The notes below the pieces were generated by a model. It did not search any database, was not told the origin of the DNA, and saw nothing but the letters and a program-made list of their open reading frames with translations. A stretch of 64,000 nucleotides of DNA, taken from Trametopsis cervina (Eukaryota; Basidiomycota; Agaricomycetes; Polyporales; Irpicaceae). The DNA lies in assembly GCA_022385755.1 (NCBI GenBank), contig MU278349.1, positions 1,612,001 through 1,676,000 on the forward strand. Reading direction: 5' to 3'. Shown one piece after another: positions 20,640-32,608 of this stretch; the first letter of the stretch is position 1; each line of letters starts with the position of its first letter. The translations under genes and the position numbers were made by a program.

Positions 20640-22653
20640 TCAAACACCCTTCTGCCCCACGAAGGAAAATGTGCCGCCTGCAAACCACTTATCATTCGCC
20701 TCTTTGGCCCTCTGGGCCAATGCAGCACGGTTCGTAAGCTCGAAGCCTTGCACGGGTGTGACGGTCAATGATGTTGCCGTTCCTGAGGTTTGTGAGCCTC
20801 CACCAAGGCCCTGGGCCGCACGGGAAAGCGCAGCAGTACGGAGTTTGTTCGCCTTTGACAGTTTTGCTACGGACACACGACTCAATGAAACAGACGGGAC
20901 TCAATCGGCGATCAAACGTACCACGACTCTTTGCTTCTCCCATTCCAGCTCTGACCTTGCCTGAGCCGATCATACCAAGACCCTTGGTTTGGTCGAAGGC
21001 ACCAACTTCCTCCTCAGCTTCGCCGAACGCCATACGGTTCTGGAGCTTGCGCAATTCAGTCTGGGCATATGCTTCTTTGGCTTTGCGGGCACTGTATGGT
21101 GGGATAAACACGGGATCTGTCTGCATGCAACGGATATCAACGTACCGTTTGCCACCTCGACGCTTTTTAGGTCCATCGTTAGGTATTGGGAGGGCCTTGA
21201 CAATCTTACTAGGCGGGGGCGCAGCTAAACGGTCGACATGCTTCTCTATTTTTTCGCGCAAGTCTTCACCGAAACTGCCTATAAATGCCACTTTGAATTT
21301 GGTATTCCTATAAAGACAATAAACTCCCACATACCATCTCGTCTTGACCTTTCTAGGTCCATTCTAGCAGCCAGAGCGCATTTCGCGCCAACGGTCCGCT
21401 GGACCTTCATTCGGTATTCTGGTGGCGATGTTTGCACTAGGTCCGACTGGAAGACGAAACCTGTGTGGCGACGCTGCGTTACTGACGAAAAGCCAGCCGC
21501 GATCTTCTTTTGTGCGCCTAGAAGCTGTATAAAAGTAATAAACGTATTTGAGTAGGCTACGACACCAGATCGTAAGGCCGACGTACATGGACGTTACATG
21601 CAGGCATCTTAGCAAGACCACTAAGGCCACCGGCGACACCGAGAAGTTTCGCTGCTGTAGTGGTACCGACGATAGCTGATAGGTTCGGTGCCAGGATGTT
21701 CATTCGTGAGCTCACGTACATAAAAATCTGAAGGGCCACATTGAGCTTAGGACATACCAGGTTATTTGTATGAATCACAAACCTTCTTCCGAGCCTCTTC
21801 GAGGTCATCTGCCAAGTCACAAGCACGCTCTACGGCTTTCCACTCGTTCTCCGGCAAAGGTTGGCCAGTGGTAGTGGTTGCGGTAATCATAACACTCATC
21901 ACAATTGCAGAGGGCAGGAAGGCGGTCAGGTTCACCTTTGTAGGATCCTATGCTATATGTTAGTGACGAACGTCGGCGTGCCGTGAGATGACCGTGAAAT
22001 ACCTCTGAATTTGCCATGGCGCGTACTGATCGAATGTACATTTGAGGGTCTTGAACAAGCTGCTCCAATTCAGGGAACTTCGACGAGTAGTGGTCTCTAA
22101 TGAACTTGTGCACAACTAGAATTTCATTGTCAACATCGACAGACAAGTTATTTGCCTGAACAATGAGCTGGTATTCCGGGTTTGAGTGTGTAGGTAGCGC
22201 CATTTGCTCTGGTGTACTTGGATTGGATCGGTATTTGTCTATTTCCTACAGGATAGGCTCAGTGGATTCTACTAACACAGCAATGGCAGTACATACCTTT
22301 AGGATATCGTTCATCCTCTTACTTCCGTGAAGCTTAGCTACTTTACGAACATCCTCCACATTCCCTAGCTCCATTCTCTGCACCTCTTCTGCGTCCAGCT
22401 CCTCCGCGGGCTTCACGCCTCCTTCCAACACCAAACTACCGACCTCACCCTTTCCATCCTCTGCTGTCTCTGCTTCGTCCTCCCCCTCTGACATCTCGTC
22501 ATCCTCATCCTCCGGTGCCTTTCGCTTGAGCTGATTCCCAGTCCCATTGCTCGTGCTCGGTCCTGCCTGCTCAGGCTCCTCGTCTTTGTAATCTTCCTCG
22601 CCTTCGGACAAACCCTCGAGATCTGCCAAGAGCTCGTCTGCCAGTCCACTCAT
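20640..22653 (-). CDS. PRP31: PRP31, U4/U6 snRNP component
   Basis: Spliceosomal protein that bridges U4 snRNA/15.5K and the U5 snRNP protein Prp6 in the tri-snRNP. It starts at 22653 ([15 protein letters not shown]). An acidic N-terminal region (about residues 10-75) precedes the conserved SKRMNDILK and [24 protein letters not shown] block. The Nop domain follows: [39 protein letters not shown], then (across an intron) [42 protein letters not shown] and [18 protein letters not shown]. The C-terminal domain shows [47 protein letters not shown], and [18 protein letters not shown] before the stop at 20640. Eight or more short introns are present. The 312-bp upstream gap is shared with the divergent MCC beta gene. 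Confidence 0.96.
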
Positions 22654-22965
22654 AACCGCTCCTCGCTGCTAGGTAGAAAGAATGAGTGCTGAGGTGGTGA
22701 AGATGTAAGCTATAGAAGTGGAAGTAAGCTGTAACTCATTGGCCTTGCGAAACGCGCATGTGATGTTGGGTCACAGGGAGGATCAATGTGTCACAGCCTC
22801 AATGTCACGTATGAGCTCACGCCTGATCGGACCTTCCCCGCACTCGTGAACACTGTCAGTGAGATCCGAGAGTGAGGAAACTCGGCTGTAGCCAGACGTA
22901 GTCCTCAACATCCACCACGAATTCCCTCCCTCTATACGGCTCTTTCCTACTGACCGCGTTTAAAC
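22654..22965. promoter_or_regulatory. Bidirectional promoter region PRP31 / MCC beta
   Basis: This is 312 bp between two divergent ATGs (22653 minus, 22966 plus), so both core promoters and 5' UTRs must lie here. No convincing TATA box. A pyrimidine-rich run of TCC/CTC lies just before the plus-strand ATG. Confidence 0.5.
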
Positions 22966-25343
22966 ATGAGACCAGCCGTACAACGGTCCCTCCGACATGG
23001 CTTCGTTGGTGCACGAGCCACACAACGAAGTCGAGCATACCATGCCTCGGTGTTGCCATCTTTGCTGTCGACGAGCTCCCCAGAATTCCAAGCTAAGGCA
23101 GAGGCTATGGACGCACTGATTGCAGATTATGAAGCCAAAGTTGCACGCGTCAGACTCGGAGGGGGAGAGAAAGCAGCCCAAAGAATGATTAGCAAGGGAA
23201 AGAAATTGCCCCGCGAGCGGTGCGTCATCTCTATAAAAATGGCGATGGCTAGGCCTCACAAATGCATTCGCAGACTCGCGTTGTTGTTAGACCCACATAC
23301 GCCTTTCCTAGAACTGTCTCAATTAGCCGCAGAAGGCGTATACTCAGATGACGTTCCTGGGGCAGGTATCATCACCGGTATAGGCAGAATATCTGGAAGA
23401 GAGTGTGTGGTAGTAGTCAATGATGCTACCGTAAAGGGTGGATCATACTACCCTCTTACTGTCAGTTGTCCTGTCCTAAACTTGTGTTTCTGTGATGTAA
23501 CTCATTCTTCCAGGTCTACAGGTAAAGAAGCATATCCGCGCCCAAGAGATTGCTCGGGAACATGGTTTACCATGTGTTTATGTCGGTGTGTATTCCTTTC
23601 GAATTCTCTGAACTCAACTCTGAACCACTTGAAAAGTCGAGTCCGGTGGCGCAGCTTTACCACACCAAGCAAATGTGAGTTTCTTACGAGAATTCCGCAA
23701 ACAAAACTGCTCATCGACCAATTCGCAGGTATTTCCGGATAAGGAGCACTTTGGGCGCATTTTCTACAATATGGTTTGTCATATGAAGATTGGAACCAGG
23801 GCCACTGAAACTTATATGCGTACTTTTGGCAGGCCCAAATGTCTGCTCTGGGTATTCCGCAAATCGCCATCGTTCATGGTATATCCGTTGCAGGTACTTG
23901 GGCACACTCTAGCTATTTATAGATGGGACCTAACAGCCTGCCCTTGCTCCCCATTAGGTGGCGCATATGTACCTGCGATGGCCGATGAGAACATAATTGT
24001 TCGGGAGCAGGGTCGAATCTTCCTCGCTGGTCCCCCCTTGGTCAAGGCAGCCACAGGAGAAGAAGTTGACGAAGAGACTCTTGGAGGTGGTTTAATGCAT
24101 TCGTCTGAGAGTGGGGTTACGGACCATCTGGCGCGCGACGACGAACATGCTATCGCGATTGCAAGAGGAATAGTCAGCGACCTTGGCAAAGCTGGAAGCC
24201 GTGAAGTACCTGTACGTCCCTGTATAAGCCGCGTGTATTTCTTTACTGAACTCAGCTGCGCTTTGTTTCAGCCACCTGTCGCCCCCGAAGAGCCGTTATA
24301 TCCAGCACATGAACTGCACGGCATTGTAGGTGCAGACCTTAGGCAAGCCTTCGACATGCGGGACGTAATCGCGCGTGTTGTCGATGGCAGCCGATTCCGT
24401 GAGTTCAAGAAAGAATATGGAACCACGATCGTCACGGTAAGTTCGGCTGTGAGATTGCGTTAACGCACAATTTGACAAAACCGAACCCTCAGGGCTTCGC
24501 AAATGTTCATGGTTACCCTGTGGGCATTATCGCCAATAACGGAATCCTCTTCTCCCAATCAGCAATAAAAGCCACGCATTTCATCGAACTGTGCTCACAG
24601 CGTCAAATACCGCTACTTTTCCTGGTGAATGTCACCGGTTACATGGTGGGCTCGAAGGCGGAGAAGGGCGGGATTGCCAAAGACGGGGCGAAGATGGTCA
24701 GAGCCGTTGCATGCGCGGATGTCCCCAAGTTGACGGTGATTGTGGGAGGAAGCTATGGTGCCGGTAATTACGGTAAGGGCTTTTTCATCTGCAATGTCGG
24801 ATTCGATTCTGAAGGCTCTTAATGTCTTAACAGGTATGTCTGGGAGAGCAGTAAGTAAATCTATATCATTCCTCGGAGCAACATCCTGAATTCGTAATAC
24901 TCATAGTATTCGCCACGCTTCCTATGGATGTGGCCGGTATGCTTTCAATCCTATCGTGTAGACAGTCACGTCCTAATCTCAATTTGCACAGAACGCGAAA
25001 GTTTCCGTGATGGGACCTGGTCAGCTGTCGCAGGTCATGGCTACTGTATCAAAGTGCGGTTTGTTCATCATGATATCACTACTTCACTTCTGAGATGCTT
25101 GATTCTTCTAGGGATAAGAACAAACACGCGTCCCTCAAAGATGAGATAGAAGAGCAGTCGACCGCACTCTATGCGAGCGCACGTTTGTGGGACGATGGTA
25201 TCATCAAGCCGACAGACACACGAGACACTGTCGGCCTTGCACTTGCACTTGCAGCTCGGGAGCGCCATACTGGAGGCGGAGGAGCAAGAGCCTCAACGAC
25301 TTGGGATGGGGATGGTAAGGGATACGGAGTGTTCCGAATGTAA
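22966..25343 (+). CDS. MCCB: Methylcrotonyl-CoA carboxylase beta subunit, mitochondrial
   Basis: Carboxyltransferase subunit of 3-methylcrotonyl-CoA carboxylase, which works in mitochondrial leucine breakdown together with a biotinylated alpha subunit not present in this window. The N-terminus ([20 protein letters not shown]) is an Arg-rich presequence. The protein then shows [97 protein letters not shown] and the second crotonase-like half: [60 protein letters not shown] and [16 protein letters not shown]. At least ten introns are present. Two consecutive micro-exons, 24834-24850 (17 nt) and 24907-24936 (30 nt), encode GMSGRA and [10 protein letters not shown]. The stop at 25341-25343 is 91 bp from the convergent WDR89 gene. 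Confidence 0.96.
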
Positions 25344-25434
25344 TTATTGCCGAGGACTCTTCTGCACATAGTTTTCGCTTTCACATATGACATTACACAA
25401 CAGGCATATTATGTGCCTGATGGATGTGCTACTA

Positions 25435-26917
25435 CTAAGTACGCTTCTTCTTGCGAGTCGGCGACCGATCTTCTTTGTCGATATCCATGTCGTCCCCATC
25501 GCCCTCCCGCTTCACCTTCACCTGATCTGAAGACGACTCCCGCGCAGGATATGACCAGGCATTCAGTTTGGAGTCTTCGCCCCCAGTGAGCAAGATATTG
25601 TTCTGTGAGAAGACGTAAGCTCCCGCTGGTGCATGAGGAGAATGTCGAGATCTTACACGTTCGTCCCAGAGAACTGATCGCACTACTCCAACGTGGTTCG
25701 TTCTCCAAAGGCGTTCCATTGTCCATGGTACATCTGTCTTACCAAACGTCGACCTCGTAACGAGTGCGATGTCACCTCTAAATCTAGGAGTCAAGCGATG
25801 AAATAACAATAAAGTAGCCGAGAGCGACATACTCGTTCGAACCGAGGAATATGCTCAAATCATTGTCTCGGTCTTCAGGTATGACCGAATTGTTGTGACA
25901 GCCAATAACATAGTCCGTTACCCATGTGAGGTCCTGTCTTTGTATTGACGGTTTACGAATGTCTGAATCTTGTATCAAGTCGAGCTTGCAATCACAAATA
26001 TCAGAAGAAGCTCTTTCATGATGACAGTTTTACTTACTTCTCCTGACCAAGTACTGAAGGTCTCCATATCACTGGACGCCCATATACCAGGCGTGCCAGA
26101 CCTGCCGTGTACCCAACCAGCTTGAGCAATACTACAACCCCAGTTGCCGACACGGAGTCCTGCTTCATCTTCGTCTTCTTCGTCCGGATTAGAGGTGCAT
26201 ACCAGCCCATCAGTGGAGGCAGATAAAAGCACGTTTTGTCCATGGCCGACAGACCGCAGGAATTGCACGGCTGTAATATCGTCTGAATGCGTGGAGGTGT
26301 GTGCGCGTAGCGGCGAAGCAGGGTTACGGGGGTCCCTGCGAGTGCAGTGATGGATCAGATTCGAAGATCTCCCCGTACGTTCCCATGGACAACTCACCAG
26401 TACAAAATAGCGGCGTCGTCACCTTGTAGATCGGTGCCGGCGGCCACCGTTAAACCGTCAGGTGAGACATCGCAGGAGAGCAAGGCGCGTCCTTTGCCAG
26501 ATGATAATGCGTTCACTATTGGGGCGCAGTTACATTATCCTCTCTTGAGTTTAGCTGTAGATTATTGGGATGGATACTGGGCAGATGCTCACTTTTCAAA
26601 CCAGCCGATCCCGTTCGTTCGTCCCATACCTTGATAACCGCGTCCCTTCCCGCGGATACCAGCACTTCACGGGACGTACCCGAGATACCGCTGACTGATT
26701 TCAGGCAGGATATTGCGTCGTCATGCCCCGGTAGCGTAGATACCCTGCGCAGGTTGGATTTGTCAAATAAATGTATGGCGTTCGTCGGCGCAGACGAGGA
26801 GGCAGCGTAATGCGACGGCAGAGAGGCCAGCGATAGCACATACGCGTTTCCCGGCAGAGTGACTGTCCTTATTGTTTTGTTAGTGCTGGTGAAGCTGCTC
26901 GAGTTGACGAGAGCCAT
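25435..26917 (-). CDS. WDR89: WDR89-like WD40 repeat protein
   Basis: Single beta-propeller protein of about 400 residues. It starts at 26917 (MALVNSSSFTSTNKTIR). WD repeats are visible as AIHLFDKSNLRRVSTLPGHD, EVLVSAGRDAVIKVWDERTG, ALLSCDVSPDGLTVAAGTDL with AAILYWDPRNP, HSDDITAVQFLRSVGHGQNV with LLSASTDGLVC, and a C-terminal GVVRSVLWDERNNILLTGGEDSKLNAWS. The order, length and spacing are those of WDR89. The C-terminus is an acidic/basic tail ending KKKRT with a run of Asp, suggesting nuclear localisation. The molecular role of WDR89 is not established, so only the fold is certain. Introns lie at about 26590, 26400, 25978-26035, 25800-25835 and 25610-25660. Confidence 0.75.
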
Positions 26918-27340
26918 GGTCGATTGTGCGCAAAGCAGCTAGATCGGTGGTAATTGTCAAGGTGCAATAAATTTTGTTCCTGGGAGATGTGCGATTGGCT
27001 GATGTAAACAGAATGACCCGGCAATACGCCTTGGCGACGAGCGCTTACGTTGGCTACCCACTCAAGGCTGGGCCGTGCCAACAGGATCTGTTGTTTTCCT
27101 CTCCTCTCATCATCCCCTTGCCACAGCCTCGCGTCCATTGCGACTTCCTGGCCCCCCTTTGCTCTTCAACACCCTCTGATTTTGTCGACGCGCTCTTTAG
27201 TGCACTTACTCTCTTTTTCGCCCACGCTCTTTTCCGCTAATCCTAGCAAAAATTCACATCACATACTATACGACTTCGCTGCACCTCATTTAAAGTTGCT
27301 TGTTTTATTACCCCTTTAACTCAACACATAGATTTCAAGC
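26918..27340. promoter_or_regulatory. Divergent promoter region WDR89 / membrane protein
   Basis: This is 423 bp between divergent starts. The stretch from about 27100 to 27340 is strongly pyrimidine-rich on the plus strand (CT-rich tracts such as CTCTCCTCTC), typical of fungal promoters and 5' leaders. No RNA gene or repeat is seen. Confidence 0.45.
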
Positions 27341-28139
27341 ATGCGTCGCTCAGGTCAGTGCCTCGGAAACCTATCAAACCTTGCGTCCAGATTACTCACA
27401 CCGTTGTCTAGGACCACCTCGCCTCAACAGATTCCCTCAGCGCCTGGACTATACCTTGATCCCTGCCCCTCTTGGTGCGTGCCACTTGCCATAGTGATAT
27501 ACAACTATGGTATACTGACGCACCTCTGCAACAGACCTCACTCTGCCCCTTGTGGATGAAAAGGCACATCTTCCAGCGATCATTGTCACGCCCTCCTCTC
27601 CCATCGGCGAGAAAGACTTCTCTATAGCCTTCTTGGCTCCCATTCCTCCGCCGACGTTCCGCGAGCGGATGACCAAGCTAGTACCTAGCGTGCCCAAGAT
27701 GCCTACTGTCTTTCACCGTCGTCTCCCATCGCAAATAAAGCTGCCGGCGTCGCCTTTGCATGTCGATTTCGAGCCAGCCCCGTCGTCCTGGACTTTGAGA
27801 CGCCGTGCATGTATCAGCATCCTCATGGCCGTTTTGGTTTTTATCATGGGTTGCCACCTGCTTTTGCACAGTCTCGTTGCCTATCATCCCCGTCTCAACT
27901 ACGGATCACTCGGCCAGGCCGGAGAGGAGACCCTGCTTACCGCGGTAACCGCTGGCAACCTTGATACCTTTGCTGGCTTGCAACGTAATTCAGTTGATAC
28001 TACGTCTACCCCTGCTGTCGGCGGCTGGTTCAACTTGGAAGCATTGTGGGCACCCGCCTCGGCTACGGACGGCAAACGAAGCGCCCGTTTCATCATCTCC
28101 GAAGGCGACTCTTCCGACCTGGAGAGTCGCTCTACGTAG
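27341..28139 (+). CDS. Single-pass membrane protein, unknown function
   Basis: I do not recognise a family. The best model has a 13-nt first exon (27341-27353, MRRS), an intron 27354-27534 with a GTCAGT donor and CAACAG acceptor, and one long exon reading DLTLPLVDEKAHLPAIIVTP and ending at 28139. An in-frame GTG at 27552 should not be taken as a start. The N-terminal about 85 residues are Pro/basic-rich and probably cytosolic. One clear TM helix follows (SILMAVLVFIMGCHLLLHSL, about 27810-27870). The last about 90 residues have several Ser/Thr and no obvious domain. This looks like a type II signal-anchor protein, possibly of the cell periphery. The coding bias and absence of stops over 600 nt support a real gene. 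Confidence 0.6.
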
Positions 28140-29221
28140 TTCGTTTGCGTTGTGCCCCTCGCATTCACGACGCTGCCATGTCATTCATGTTCTCGACCCT
28201 TCATCACATCTACTGTCGCCTTGCACAAGATGATCGTTAGGAGGTGGCATTTCTTACGGGATCTTTCTGGGTTTTATCTGTTAGCGTCTCGGTATTTTGT
28301 ACCTTTCGCTCGAATTGGATGGAACATTCTACTCCCTCTATTATTTATCGCGGCTGAAGTTGGTTACGTGGCGCCTTTGGGCTCTTCTTTGGGTTCGTAG
28401 CCCGGCGCGGTTGCAACCACATTCGTTCTTAGGTCAGTGCCGCACGCCACCAAAGGATGGCTATCATGCTCATTTGCTCCGCTTACAGTCGCTTGTAATT
28501 TTATTCATTCCTTATTCTCGACTTATACAATTGTTTCACACATGCAGACCTCATAGTGGGCAGAATTAAGACACTCCGGCTGCCTGGTAAGGCCATACCC
28601 TGACTCATACTTCCTAACTCGACACTGTCCCAATTTTCAGGTAAGGTACCTTCTACAGACGATCACCAGCAGCCACCGTAGATATCAGAAGTACTCGGCA
28701 ATTTCGATCTCCCTTCACAAACACCGAACAACTCGTGTTGTTCTGACTGACGTCCCGAACGCCCATTTCCCGGATCGTGCAGCGCAGGCGAGCCTGGATA
28801 TCTGGTCGATTGGAGATCAGCTATTATGTCAGTACTTCAGTACGGCGGCATGCTCGCCACAGGAAAGTAAGTTCTTTCAGACGCAAGTCAAACACATGTT
28901 CAGAGCAAAAGGGGATCCACCCACTCAGCCCTTGATGTATTCATCCCATCAACACGGTGTATTCCATACAGAGCTGGACGACCGAGTCATTTTGATAATT
29001 CTGGTAAGTCTCCAAGTCCTTGAGGCTGCCTTGTGTTCATGCACGCATAGCTGACTTTAAACCGTAGGGAAAAGCCACACGGTACTTGATTAGGATTCCT
29101 GACTCGAGATGTGAACTTTTCTGTCTCACTCGACCGAGTAGCCCTAGGGTTTGCGTAGACTATAAAATGCCTCTTTGAGTTTCCCTTTTGACCGTACCAT
29201 TGTCCTCTCTCTCTTCCCCCA
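28140..29221. other. Gene-poor interval
   Basis: This is about 1.08 kb between two plus-strand genes. The first part (28140-28570) is T-rich and probably 3' UTR. The second holds the promoter of the 2OG oxygenase, with TATAAAA at 29161-29167, about 60 bp before its ATG. Short open stretches near 28740-28860 and 28880-29020 are not long or conserved enough to call; they may be decayed coding DNA. Confidence 0.4.
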
Positions 29222-30665
29222 ATGTCTCAAACACAGTTCGACGCTCTCGAACAGGCTTTCACGAACACTAGCTTTAACTGTCCTTCGGGGACTGTACAAG
29301 TGCGCCCGGAAGATTTGATACTCTTCTATGGGAAAGCCGACCAGCCCAATGCGAGGTGCGCACATAATATAATCACCCTCTATGACCCTTAGCTCATGCG
29401 TGCCTGCTGTAGCCGACTCGATTTCAACAACGCCTCCGAGGATGGCCTCAAACAGCTGGCCCAAACTTGTGATCCTGCTAAATTCGGTCTCAACCAAGAA
29501 CACGTCCTCGATGAAGCGTACCGCAGCGCCGGGAAACTGGATCTTTCAGAGTTTTCAATCGGTTTCGATCCAGAGTCCTCTAGGATCATGGACGCTATCC
29601 GAGAAGTCCTGCTGAGTGGACACGAAACTGCAGGGCTAGGCATCCGTTGGGAACTATACAAGCTGAACGTTTACGGTGAGTGTTGTGTCACTTGCTCGAT
29701 GTTGTAGTATTCTCATGTAATCCTCCTCAGGTCCAGGACAATTTTTCAAAGCTCATAAAGACACTCCCCGAGACGATACTATGTTCGCATCCTTGGTCGT
29801 CATTTTGCCTACGGTCCATGAAGGTGGCGCGCTCCGGTTTGAACACCAAGATCGCACCTTCGTTTTTGACTCTGCCGCTGCCGTAGCCAAAAGCCCTCCG
29901 TCGTCTGTGGCGTTCACCGCGTTTTATAGCGACATCAACCATGAGGTCACGCCCGTTACTTCCGGGTACAGGGTCACCTTGACCTACAACCTCTTCTTTC
30001 TTGATGTCGCTCCCGCCATGTCGATTCCGTTCGTCAGTCCCCAGGAAGATGCTATGAGAGCTGCCATCGACGCGCTGCTGCACGAAGACGAGTTTCTGCC
30101 GAAGGGTGGCTACATCGGGTTTGCTCTGCGTCACGAATACGCCCTTCAGCCCATGCAAAAGACGTCTACCTTGGAGCGTTTTCTGAAGGGGAGCGATGCA
30201 GTACTCGCGAAGGCTAGTCAATCCCTCGGTCTACAAACGAAGGTGTGGATGGCGTTCACGGATCAAAATGGGCCATGGGGTCAATGGGTGCGAGTCCTTT
30301 CTCCGATCAGGCCTGAGCCTGGTAAGGGGCAGTTCGAGGAGGGTATTATGGGGGTACTGCGTAAGCGTTACGGCGCAAAGCTGCTGGATAGCACTGGAGA
30401 CTATAATTCTGTTGGACCAGACATTACCGTCCATTGGGCTACGCCAATGGAGGCTATGCCTGCACACCGATTCAGCACAAGCTACATGGCTTACGGCAAC
30501 GAGCCTTCCCTGGTACGGATATATGGGAGTCTTTGCCTCCTTATCCAGGTGGGACCGAATGGCGATCGTGTTTCTGGCGAACCCGAGCCCCCGAGCCAAA
30601 AGGAGGAGGACAAAAGCTCAAAGCGTAAGACAGGAGGTAGAACGGTTACAACTAGGAGAAAATAA
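29222..30665 (+). CDS. 2-oxoglutarate/Fe(II)-dependent oxygenase (prolyl 4-hydroxylase-like)
   Basis: Predicted cytosolic 2OG oxygenase of about 450 residues belonging to a fungal family with no assigned substrate. It starts at 29222 (MSQTQFDALEQAF) behind a TATAAAA box. The catalytic core is seen in LYKLNVYGPGQFFKAHKDTP (HxD iron ligands, about 29740-29770), the strand SLVVILPTVHEGGALRF, the distal His in YSDINHEVTPV (about 29928-29960), and the 2OG-binding Arg in SGYRVTLTYNL. So all expected ligands are present. A C-terminal helical extension (from about 30020) carries GGYIGFALRHEYALQP, RFLKGSDAVLAKASQSLG and a basic Lys/Arg-rich tail ending at 30665. Introns lie at about 29356-29411 and 29673-29731. 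A piece of the C-terminal part has been copied, broken, to 42450-42730. Confidence 0.82.
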
Positions 30666-31720
30666 GTATACCAATTTCAATTTTCAATATATCCTGTTGC
30701 GTGTCACATTCCATGTGTGTTGATTTCTATGTCTGGGACTTATCCTCTAACCCGCTAGTAGCTACTGTACTTGATATACGAACAGTACTCCCCAGATGCA
30801 ATTCTTATCCTTCCTATTGCCGTATAAGTGACGGATCCTTCGAATAAGCATCAGTCCGTTCTGATTTTACGATACTGGTGATTTTGCACGGTGGGGTCGT
30901 CGCCAATTCTTGGCAGGCAGTCGCTCAGTATCATGACAGACGTGGTTACCCAATGCTGTAAGCTGTACAGTCGAAATTAACGCGATGAAATTGTACTTAC
31001 CGCGGCTAGGGTATGCACAGGATCTACACAACACTCCTATGTAATAGTTGGCAGATTTGCGCGCAATCGCCACAAACCTATGATGCTAGCGCCGCCGTTA
31101 GCCTGTTGGATGGTGATTGCCGCCTCGTCATTGTATTTGATTGCCAAATGTAGTAGACCTATTTGCACGGGCGCCCCGCCTGATATGACTTGCGCTGCTC
31201 AACGTTCCTAGGCCACTGGTTGTTATGTGGTAACGTTCTTTCCTATCTGTCCTATCTGTCACTCTTGAAATAGATTGAAATAAATTGTGAGTTTCCTTAC
31301 GCACTGCAGCCTCGCAGAACTCGTAGTAAAATTTCTCGTCTCAGTCGCAAACTCATCATGGCGGATCAGGAGCAAATCCGCTCATTAAACTATTATCGGC
31401 CGAGGCAGCGAAAACGTGCCACGACAAGTGCAACACGGACCGCTGCATGCAGGAGGCTGCACTGCTTGCATGCATTCGGCATCAGTCCTCGGAGGCAATA
31501 GTGCGCAGATCAAGCTACTAGTGCCAAGTGATAATTCAGCCGTGCACGGATATGGTCATATATACAAAGGGCTGTCCGACGACAAACAAAACCGACGGAG
31601 CGTGCCTGACACCGCAACTGTCACTTGGTCACGACGCGTGTCTATAAGAAAAGAGCTTCTGACGTTCGCGTCCTCCAGCGTCCTTGCCCTCTGCTCTGAA
31701 TACTCACGCCCACTTCCACC
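30666..31720. other. Gene-poor interval
   Basis: This is 1.06 kb between two plus-strand genes. A short direct repeat of CCTATCTGT is seen near 31235-31260. ORFs are small and unlike any family. The final part must contain the promoter of the MARVEL gene. Confidence 0.4.
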
Positions 31721-32608
31721 ATGGTTCAGATTCCCGCGACCACGAACGCAAATGCCCCACAGGGGGCTGCCGCCCCTCATTGGATCCGTCTGAAGAGGAC
31801 GGTAGTTTTCGGTGCGTCTCTGGATCAACTTGCTCTGTAAAGCGTGTCTAACCTTACAAACGTGCATGCAGGTGTTCTCACCGTGTTCTCCATCATCATC
31901 CTGGGTCTTGCCGCCCACATGATCGCTGAGACGACTACATTCGATTTCTACTTCAGATTCGACGCCTTTGCGCTAGCCATTGCTCTCCTGACAATATTGA
32001 CCCTCCCCGCCATGTGAGTATCCACAATAGTGTATCACCGCTGAGACTGACACGCCGAATGCGCGCAGGTGGATCGTTGATATACTCCGTCGCGGTGCTT
32101 TCACCTCACTCATCTTCGTGGAACTCGTGTGGCTCGGTTCGTCGATCGTCCCAGAATAGACATGCCATAAACTTACCCCTCTTTCCCATGATTAGGTTTA
32201 CTTTGGGTTCTCTGGCTCACATCTGCCGCGTTGTCATCAAATGATTGGGGCTCTGCCGACTGCGGCCTCTCCGTCTTCTTCCTCCCATCCTGGTACACTT
32301 CTTCCTGCGGACACGGCAAGGCTATCATCGCTTTCAGCTGGCTTAACTGGGTTATCCGTAAGTGGTTTTATCGCATAAAACGCCACAGAGTCGGACTGAC
32401 TCCCCTTACCCTCGCAGTCACCAGCTACCTTGTTTCCCTGTTGTTCCTCAGCATCACCGCAAACAACAGGGGAGCACCCGTGTGGAGATCAAGTGTTCGC
32501 GAGGCCACGTTCGTGCCCGCTCGCGTCGACCTGGGTGGCGCTGCTTCCCACGAGCCCAAGGGCCCCGTGTCTTATCCTCCCCAGCCCACTGGCGCGCCTG
32601 CGGTGTAA
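31721..32608 (+). CDS. MARVEL-domain-like tetraspan membrane protein
   Basis: Small fungal tetraspan protein, probably of the plasma membrane or vesicles. It starts at 31721 (MVQIPATTNANAPQG). TM1 is VLTVFSIIILGLAAHMIAET (about 31871-31930), TM2 DAFALAIALLTILTLPAMW, TM3 FTSLIFVELVWLGLLWVLWL joined across an intron at about 32135-32195, and TM4 VTSYLVSLLFLSITA (about 32420-32460). An extracellular loop between TM3 and TM4 carries two Cys (ADCGLSVFF and TSSCGHGKAI), which could form a disulfide. The cytosolic tail is Pro-rich and ends at 32608. The arrangement fits the MARVEL fold, but sequence conservation in this family is low, so the assignment rests on topology and the R-rich start of TM1. 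Confidence 0.65.

Noticed and set aside
20768..21313. 181-codon plus-strand ORF over PRP31
   Set aside because: It overlaps the conserved C-terminal PRP31 exons and introns on the opposite strand and has no family resemblance.
27552..28139. GTG-initiated start for the membrane protein
   Set aside because: GTG is not a normal start in fungal nuclear genes; a spliced ATG exon at 27341-27353 gives a consistent frame.
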